64,000 nt of DNA from JADKHC01 sp047600805 (GTDB lineage: Bacteria; Verrucomicrobiota; Verrucomicrobiia; Opitutales; Opitutaceae), in assembly GCA_047600805.1 (NCBI GenBank), contig JASGKG010000001.1, positions 1,178,001 to 1,242,000 of the forward strand, in the 5' to 3' direction. The notes beneath the pieces are model-generated. The model saw only the letters and a list, made by a program, of their open reading frames with translations, was not told the origin of the DNA and searched no databases. Position numbers and translations under genes: made by a program. Below, piece by piece: positions 60,501-64,000 of the stretch (positions within the stretch are counted from its first letter, which is position 1; each line of letters starts with the position of its first letter).

Positions 60501-61741
60501 CGAATACTTGGCACAACCGACTCGTCGCTGACGCGGCGCTGCCGGCTGAACGGAGAGCTACCTTCATGACGGCGCCATATCCGTCCGCGAACAGCTCGCT
60601 TTTGCCTGCAGGCCTGCTCGGCCCAGTGCAATTACGCGTTTCCACTTCGCGTGCTACCGCGCTTCCGATCCCAGAGAAATTACGCAACGCGGCGCTGCCC
60701 GTTTCTGAGGAAACAATGCAGCGCGTCTACGAGGAAGTGAAAACGCCCTATAAATACGGCGTCGTTATTCCTGTCGAAAAGGGCGAGATGATCGATTGCC
60801 CGAACGTCTTTCGGCACGACGGGCACTGGTACATGATGTTTGTCTCGATTCGCGATCAGGTGGGTTACCAAACCCAATTGGCACGCAGCGACGACCTCCT
60901 GCATTGGGAACGCTTAGGAATGATTTTGCCACACGCGAAGTCGGGCTGGGATGCCTGGCAGGGCGACGGCGGAATCGCGCTCTATGACACGCGATGGGAC
61001 GGAAGTCATGCCCTCGGCACCCACGACGGCAAATACTGGCTTTCGTTCATTGGCGGTGCGCAACACGGTTATGAACCCGATCCACTCGGCATCGGCCTGG
61101 CTTGGAGCAAAGATCCGGTTGAGGTGCACCCGTGGACGCGTTTATCGCAGAACCCCGTGTTGTCAGTATTTCAGCCCGACGTGCGTCCTTTTGAAAGTGT
61201 TACGCTTTACAAGAGCGCGATCATTCGGGACGAAGCGCAGTCGCTCGGCTGGCCCTTCGTCATGTTTTACAACGGCAAGACTAAAACCGGGAACCATGAG
61301 GCCATCGGCATGGCTGTTTCGCGCGACCTCGTGACCTGGACGCGGCTCGGAACTGAGCCGGTTGTGGACAATGCTCCCGGTAAGGCGGCCATCACCGGCG
61401 ATCCGCAGATCGTCCGCATTGGCGACGTGTGGGTGATGTTCTATTTCGGTTTCCGCTGGCTCGCAGGAACGACGGCGTTCGACACGTTTGCCTGTTCGCG
61501 CGATCTCGTGCACTGGACGAAGTGGAGTGGTGAACCTCTGGTGAAACCGAGTGTGCCGTTCGACAAGACGTTCGCTCATAAACCCTGGGTTCTCAAACAC
61601 GACGGCGTTGTCTACCATTTCTATTGCGCGGTAGGCAACGAGGGTCGCGTGATCGCACTCGCCACATCGAAGGATCTGCGGTCAAATGGTTCGGCAACGA
61701 CCCCGCCCACCGCCGAATCCATTCAACCGCCCAAACCTTAG
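57509..61741 (+). CDS. GH106 alpha-L-rhamnosidase fused to a GH43/GH130-like propeller
   Basis: This 1410-residue secreted protein (signal peptide about 1-25) is a two-enzyme fusion. Residues about 28-1050 form a GH106 rhamnosidase, recognised by PRPWVFWYW-type residues (ARPWVFWYWMNGAVS), FHVDSWEAGSQNWSP with Glu451, VMAEAFTERNLEWDEHPG with Glu583, and the terminal galactose-binding-like domain ending NSSLLPAGLLGPVQLR. After a short linker (about 1050-1070), residues 1070-1400 form a five-bladed propeller with DCPNVFRHDGHWYMMFVS, WDAWQGDGGIALYD, ESVTLYKSAIIRDE and TGDPQIVRIGDVWVMFY, like GH43, GH117 or GH130 members. The frame is continuous, with no sign of a frameshift artefact. Confidence 0.88.
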   Translation: MTICTRFSKLLILVSALLGGSVALRGDELLAAFENPPESARPWVFWYWMNGAVSKEGVTADLEAMKRVGLAGAYLVPIKDVPNPPLYTPSIRTLTREWWEMLRHAFSEADRLGLELAMHASDGFATAGGPWITPELSMQKVVWSEQHVGGGKMIDLSLQQPPSYSGYYRDVATLALPTPKGAAFSTRAIKPKASTSVQGANAQLLVQPESTQRLRSEEPCWIQYEFPQPFTCRSIVVRPDGANYAALRLIVEVSDDGKTFRSLGRLETPRHGWQDWDAPYTFSIPETTARFFRFAHDPSGAEQGSEDLDSAKWKNILKIRGIELSGEARIPNYEGKSGLVWRRSSRANDSLIPAELCIKREQIIDVSKFVSSDGHLRWHAPVGDWTILRVGYTSTGHQNETAGAGKGLECDRFNSAAIRLQYDKWFGETVKQVGPELAARVLKIFHVDSWEAGSQNWSPVFREEFMKRRGYELTSYLPAFAGFPVESAESTERFLQDVRQTITDLTNDVFFATFASLAKENGFTFTAEATAPTMMGDGMRHFGQVDVPAGEFWLRSPAQDKPNDIHDAISGAHVYGKRIVMAEAFTERNLEWDEHPGMLKALGDRNFALGINRFLLHVAAHNPWMDRKPGMTLSNIGLFFQRDQTWFEQSKAWIGYLTRCSALLQIGTPVVDVAYFAGEELPSRAILPERHSVALPDGYQADTINRDALLRLASVRDGRIELPGGASYAVLIIEDGWVYSAEVQAKLAQLRTAGAAVFEAREADLKAFFKKAKLAPDLLATDIHAAPLEKIGWTHRRSENGDVYFVANLADEEREIVLKLRVGGRVPHFLDAVTGQPSRAVRRWIAGSKETEAQFVLAQHESVFVVFGEEKIAENDHFSAYDVASVKTVAVAGPWQLEFPSCSGVAGAALTVNELVSWTQLPEERLRTFSGTATYTTKFDWQPSPGVSCVELDLRNVANLASVRLNGVDRGTLWTAPLRVDVTKALQPGANVLEIRVTNTWHNRLVADAALPAERRATFMTAPYPSANSSLLPAGLLGPVQLRVSTSRATALPIPEKLRNAALPVSEETMQRVYEEVKTPYKYGVVIPVEKGEMIDCPNVFRHDGHWYMMFVSIRDQVGYQTQLARSDDLLHWERLGMILPHAKSGWDAWQGDGGIALYDTRWDGSHALGTHDGKYWLSFIGGAQHGYEPDPLGIGLAWSKDPVEVHPWTRLSQNPVLSVFQPDVRPFESVTLYKSAIIRDEAQSLGWPFVMFYNGKTKTGNHEAIGMAVSRDLVTWTRLGTEPVVDNAPGKAAITGDPQIVRIGDVWVMFYFGFRWLAGTTAFDTFACSRDLVHWTKWSGEPLVKPSVPFDKTFAHKPWVLKHDGVVYHFYCAVGNEGRVIALATSKDLRSNGSATTPPTAESIQPPKP

Positions 61742-61779
61742 CGCCGCGCTGCTATCCGGCTTTCTACCTCCCCCAAAAC

Positions 61780-62982
61780 ATGAGCATGTTCGACACGTTT
61801 GGAAAATCCTCCGCGGGCAGCACGCGGAAGGAAAACACCCTGCGAAAACTGGAACGCCTCAACAAGGCCTTAAATCACCAGGAGGGGGACCGCGTGCCGA
61901 TTACCGATTTCTTCTGGGGCGGCTTTACGCGACGCTGGCGCAAAGAACTCGGTCTGCCGAACGACGCGAATCCTTATTACTATTACGATCTCGATCTAAT
62001 CATCACGGTGCCGAACATGGACCCGTGGATCCGACCCTTCGAAACGCTGGTAGAGAACGCGGAAGAGGTTGTCGTCAAAACCGGTTTTGGCGCGGTCATT
62101 CACAAGCAATTCGCGTTTCCCATGCCGGAAATGCGCTCATGGGAAATCGATTCACTGGAAAAACTTGAAGCGGCGAACTTCGATGATCCGCGTGACCCGC
62201 GTCGCTTTTTTTCAGCCGGCGATAACCAAATTGCAGGGGTAGGTGACGGCTTCGAGCGCAACTCACCGGCGTGGATCGACACGGTGAAATCGCTGCATCC
62301 CGACTTTCCTGTCTACGGTAGCATGATCGAAGTGAGCGAATGCCTCACACGGTTGATCGGGCAAGAAAACGCACTCATGTGGATGGGCGAGGAGCCGGAG
62401 CGCATGGGCGCGTGCATCAACAAAATCGGTGCCCATTTGCTCGAGTGCGCCAAAGCGACGATCGATGCTGGCGAAGGACTGCTCGACGGTTTTCACATTT
62501 GGGGCGACGTCGCCTACAAGAACAGCATGCTTTTTGCGCCGTCGTATTGGCGCGAATACTTCAAGCCATGGGTCGCGCAAATGACGGCGTACGCTCGCTC
62601 GAAAGGGCTGCCCGTGACGTATCACGGTTGCGGCAACGTGAAGGCGATCTTTGCCGATTTCCACGAGATGGGCATCATGTCGTACAATCCGCTAGAGGTA
62701 AAAGCGGGCATGGACTGCGTCGAACTCCGCAAGCAGTACGGTCACAAGGCCGGTTTCTTCGGCAACAGCAACGTGCAAATCTGGGAAACGGGCGACAAGG
62801 CCGCGATCAAGCGCGAAGTTTTGCGCAAGCTCAATGCGGCACGTGGCGGGGGCTACATCTTCGCTTCGGATCACTCCGTGAGCAGCAACGTTTCGGGCGA
62901 GACCTACGACTACATTGTGAAGTTGGTTCGTGAATACGGGAAGTATCCGCTCAACCTCGGCGAATATACCGAACAACTCTAG
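61780..62982 (+). CDS. URO-D/methyltransferase-fold protein of the sugar operon (right arm)
   Basis: The ATG at 61780 gives 400 residues; the frame is open further upstream but overlaps the previous gene. The protein resembles MtaA/URO-D-fold enzymes: RLNKALNHQEGDRVPITDFF at the N-terminus, LDGFHIWGDVAYKNSMLF in the middle, and an H-x-C pair in VTYHGCGN where the methyltransferase zinc motif lies. The C-terminal Cys of MtaA is replaced by the segment GGYIFASDHSV with a His, so a Cys/His ligand set is possible. It is cytoplasmic and placed between the rhamnosidase fusion and rhaT (16 bp). It is probably not a haem enzyme; the reaction is unknown. Confidence 0.65.
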   Translation: MSMFDTFGKSSAGSTRKENTLRKLERLNKALNHQEGDRVPITDFFWGGFTRRWRKELGLPNDANPYYYYDLDLIITVPNMDPWIRPFETLVENAEEVVVKTGFGAVIHKQFAFPMPEMRSWEIDSLEKLEAANFDDPRDPRRFFSAGDNQIAGVGDGFERNSPAWIDTVKSLHPDFPVYGSMIEVSECLTRLIGQENALMWMGEEPERMGACINKIGAHLLECAKATIDAGEGLLDGFHIWGDVAYKNSMLFAPSYWREYFKPWVAQMTAYARSKGLPVTYHGCGNVKAIFADFHEMGIMSYNPLEVKAGMDCVELRKQYGHKAGFFGNSNVQIWETGDKAAIKREVLRKLNAARGGGYIFASDHSVSSNVSGETYDYIVKLVREYGKYPLNLGEYTEQL

Positions 62983-62998
62983 TTCAAACGCGTCGCCC

Positions 62999-64000
62999 AT
63001 GCACCCGCTCGCATCGAGTATTTTCTTCCACGCTGTTGGAGCTGCTTCGGCTGCCCTTTGCTACGCGCCGCAAAAGAGGGTCAAACGTTGGTCCTGGCAA
63101 TCGTACTGGCTCATTCAGGCCGCGTTCTGCTGGTTCTTGCTGCCGGTCATCGGGGCTTTTCTCACGATACCGGATTATTGGAGCGTTGTGCAGGCGATCC
63201 CCCGTGAGGTGGCGTTGCGCGTTTTCCTGCTCGGCATGGCTTACGGTGTCGGCGGCACCGCCTTTGGTGTCGCTATTCGCTACGTGGGTTTTTCGGTAAC
63301 CTACGCGATGGCCATCGGAATCTCGACGGTTGTGGGAACTTCCTACGCTATCGTCAAGGGAGCAACGTCGCTCGCCGATGCGTCGGCTAATATCCACGCG
63401 TTCACGGCCAAAGCGGGTTCCGGGTGGGTGCTTGCTGGCATCGGCATTGCCATTGTTGGGATTATGTTTTGTGGCGTTGCGGGTCGCGGAAAAGAGCGCG
63501 ATCAAGCTAAGAACCGCGCTGCGGAGGCGCCGGCTGGCAGCGCGATCGTCGGACTGCTACTTTGCGTTGTGGCGGGTGTGCTGTCTGGCGTTTATGGAGT
63601 GGCGCTCGCGGAAGGCGGTGCCATCGCCACGCTCGCCGAGGCAAACGCGGCTGGGCACACCGTGCTCGGCATCGATGCAGCTACGTTCACGAGCAACGCC
63701 ATTTATCCGTTCTCCAACGCCGGCGCCTTTCTGACAACTGCGCTCTATTGCCTGTTTCTACATCGGCGCGACAAGACTCTCAGCGAAGTGGTTCGTCTGC
63801 CCGAGGGCAAAGAGAAAGCGAGCCTGGCCGTGAACTGGGCCATGGCGATTTTGACTGGTTGCCTTTGGTACGGCCAGTTTTTCTTCTACGGCTTCGGCCA
63901 TTACTTCATCATGAAGGTCGCGGGCTTTGGCGAAGTCTGCTGGGCGATCCACATGATTCTTTTAATCATGCTCGGGACACTCGCCGGCGTGTTCTTTGGC
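62999..64000 (+). CDS. rhaT: L-rhamnose/proton symporter RhaT (3' end outside window)
   Basis: The open frame from the ATG at 62999 runs to the window edge without a stop (334 codons, against 344 residues for Escherichia coli RhaT), so only the last residues are missing. The N-terminus has FFHAVGAASAALCYAPQKRV followed by K-R-W-S-W, nearly matching the RhaT signature. GMAYGVGGTAFGVAIRYVGF and TGCLWYGQFFFYGFGH match later segments. About ten membrane helices are visible. It imports L-rhamnose with protons, and its place at the end of an operon with GH78 and GH106 rhamnosidases gives the clearest substrate clue for the locus. Confidence 0.93.
   Translation, partial: MHPLASSIFFHAVGAASAALCYAPQKRVKRWSWQSYWLIQAAFCWFLLPVIGAFLTIPDYWSVVQAIPREVALRVFLLGMAYGVGGTAFGVAIRYVGFSVTYAMAIGISTVVGTSYAIVKGATSLADASANIHAFTAKAGSGWVLAGIGIAIVGIMFCGVAGRGKERDQAKNRAAEAPAGSAIVGLLLCVVAGVLSGVYGVALAEGGAIATLAEANAAGHTVLGIDAATFTSNAIYPFSNAGAFLTTALYCLFLHRRDKTLSEVVRLPEGKEKASLAVNWAMAILTGCLWYGQFFFYGFGHYFIMKVAGFGEVCWAIHMILLIMLGTLAGVFFG

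Noticed and set aside
1..64000. tRNA, rRNA, CRISPR arrays, insertion sequences, phage genes
   Set aside because: No direct-repeat arrays, transposase or integrase frames, cloverleaf-like segments or rRNA stretches were recognised by reading.

Overview
The window looks like a chromosomal segment of a Gram-negative bacterium of the Verrucomicrobiota, most probably an Opitutales-type lineage. This is inferred from four things: a lipid A gene (lpxK), moderately high GC, very long co-directional operons of secreted glycoside hydrolases without any SusC/SusD pair, and sugar-operon proteins of the uroporphyrinogen-decarboxylase fold. No database search was possible. No rRNA, tRNA, CRISPR array, insertion sequence or phage gene was seen.

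Region 1 (1-9.9 kb) is mainly housekeeping: the 5' end of a class-V aminotransferase, a small inverted-repeat element, panD, lpxK, an M29 aminopeptidase, an adenosine-deaminase family enzyme, a flotillin-like SPFH protein, an RluA-family pseudouridine synthase, and a large hybrid sensor kinase with a periplasmic solute-binding domain.

Region 2 (10.0-14.9 kb) is a tight corrinoid methyl-transfer operon: an AraC-type regulator, a DUF1638 protein, a ferredoxin-containing reductive activator of corrinoid proteins, a corrinoid-binding protein and an MtaA-type zinc methyltransferase. No MttB-type substrate methyltransferase is present. It is followed by a convergent S9-family peptidase homologue that has lost the catalytic Ser and His.

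Region 3 (17.6-64.0 kb, continuing past the right edge) is the main feature: a two-armed carbohydrate-utilisation locus around a LacI-family regulator (39472-40563). The left arm runs on the minus strand from 39288 to 17632 and encodes, in order of transcription: Fe-alcohol dehydrogenase, DapA-like aldolase, DUF1537 acid-sugar kinase, PdxA-like dehydrogenase, sodium/solute symporter, beta-propeller protein, malectin-containing GH2, second GH2, sialate-O-acetylesterase-type esterase, URO-D-fold protein, Gfo/Idh/MocA oxidoreductase, GPH symporter and GH31. The right arm runs on the plus strand from 41135 past the window edge: (alpha/alpha)6 hydrolase, beta-helix/TIM-barrel protein, DUF5060-type hydrolase, GH43-like propeller, DapA-like aldolase, MFS transporter, Asp-box propeller, GH78 rhamnosidase, GH2, a GH106 rhamnosidase fused to a second glycosidase-like propeller, URO-D-fold protein and RhaT. 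Intergenic gaps are -4 to about 60 bp.

Five near-identical palindromes (core TTCATGAA, one TTTCATATGAAA) lie in the two gaps beside lacI. They sit inside or at the predicted promoters of both arms and of lacI itself, so one repressor probably controls about 25 genes. The enzyme set suggests a rhamnose- and galactose-rich, acetylated heteropolysaccharide (pectin- or arabinogalactan-like), with rhamnose imported by RhaT. The sugar-acid genes and the URO-D-fold proteins hint at non-standard downstream catabolism, possibly including demethylation of O-methyl sugars together with the corrinoid operon. That last link is a hypothesis.
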